From assembly GCA_907165065.1 (NCBI GenBank), contig OU015523.1, forward strand, positions 44,970,202 to 45,034,201: DNA of 64,000 nucleotides. The letters are read 5' to 3'. Made by a program: the position numbers and the translations under genes. Every line of letters begins with the position of its first letter. The stretch's first letter is position 1. Shown piece by piece: positions 63,376-64,000 of the stretch. The notes under the pieces were generated by a model, which did not search any database, was not told the origin of the DNA, and was given only the letters and a program-made list of their open reading frames with translations. The stretch is from Caprimulgus europaeus (taxonomy: Eukaryota; Chordata; Aves; Caprimulgiformes; Caprimulgidae).

Positions 63376-64000
63376 ACTAGTTGTGTTTAGAAGAGTCTTT
63401 TACAAAGTCCTTTTACAAAGATTTATGCATGTCATGTGAGCTTTAGTGGCATAAGGCTAAGCCCTTGTAAGAGCAAGGCCAGAAATAGTATAGTGCTTTT
63501 TAGGTAACTTTCCAGGAAAGTACAGTCTCATTTCCATTAATTTCCATCAAAGCCTCTGGCAGTTTATTTCTTTTAAAATAATGGCTTCACATGAAATTTA
63601 AAAAATATTTTAGGTGCATATTTGCTATTTTTTTACTTTTAATTTTGAAAGATGATCCTCTTACCTTTATGTTAAGTGGATGCAAAAGATCCCTCAACAA
63701 ACCAGGCATAAGAAAAAGTTGTTTCTCTGTCATTTGTGCTTTGACTCAGGAATTTCTCAAAGCCTTCAGCAACTATCCAAACACCCAGTTTCAACCAGAA
63801 TACACCCAGCCTTACTGTATTGCAGGGCAATGATTCCTAGAGGTCATATCATCAGCACACTTGAAAGCCTGAACCAAGAAAAGCTGCCAGAGGAAGATCT
63901 ACATGATCCTGAAAGTCACATGCAGAGAAAATAAAAATAAAATTAAAATTAAAGAGGGCCCTGTGATTGTTTTCTCCCACAGACATGAGTTAAAAGATAG
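63376..64000. other. Intergenic sequence at the right edge
   Basis: AT-rich DNA with a short AAAAT/AAATT-type run near 63928-63953. No gene was recognised. The next gene upstream of REPS2 (RBBP7 in the human arrangement) is not within the window. Confidence 0.65.

Noticed and set aside
1-64000. CRISPR arrays, operons, riboswitches and bacterial origins
   Set aside because: The spliced REPS2 gene, CR1 elements and LTR show vertebrate nuclear DNA. No regularly spaced direct repeats were seen.

Overview
The window is vertebrate, almost certainly bird, genomic DNA. There are no compact operons. Short exons with GT-AG splice sites are separated by kilobase-scale AT-rich introns. There are several CR1 LINE copies, the main avian retrotransposon family, and a solo LTR of a type common in birds. 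I cannot name the species.

One protein-coding gene fills most of the window on the minus strand. It is the 5' half of REPS2 (RalBP1-associated Eps domain-containing protein 2, also called POB1). Ten coding exons could be placed to the base, and their reading phases agree at every junction: exon 1 at 59388-59179, 2 at 24902-24779, 3 at 22532-22384, 4 at 20873-20750, 5 at 17891-17794, 6 at 15533-15395, 7 at 13427-13364, 8 at 11681-11539, 9 at 7683-7589 and 10 at 2165-2096. Joined, they encode about the first 405 residues: a poly-Ala leader, EH domain 1 (exons 1-2), a Ser/Pro linker (exons 3-5), EH domain 2 with an intact calcium-binding loop (exons 6-8), and the start of the next linker (exons 9-10). 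The proline-rich and C-terminal coiled-coil parts known from the family lie beyond position 1. Intron 1 is about 34 kb; the others are 1.5-5.4 kb.

The promoter is a GC-rich CpG island at about 58.6-59.9 kb. It contains exon 1, a strong Kozak start, a G-quadruplex motif, a 16-bp perfect palindrome and a YY1-type motif. Beyond it (60-64 kb) is upstream intergenic DNA with a CR1 fragment and a striking pair of inverted repeats.

Repeats: CR1 fragments at 545-727 (+), 6776-7400 (+), 9269-10311 (-), 15851-16322 (+), 30470-31332 (+, internal piece without its 3' end), 41283-41442 (-) and 60336-60681 (-); a solo LTR at 42599-43262 with a 5-bp target-site duplication; and a long (AAAAT)n/(AAAAAT)n microsatellite at 52664-52834.

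I found no undescribed multigene system. The best candidate for something new is the inverted repeat at 62.0-63.4 kb. Its inner 61 bp are nearly identical between arms, while the outer parts have diverged.
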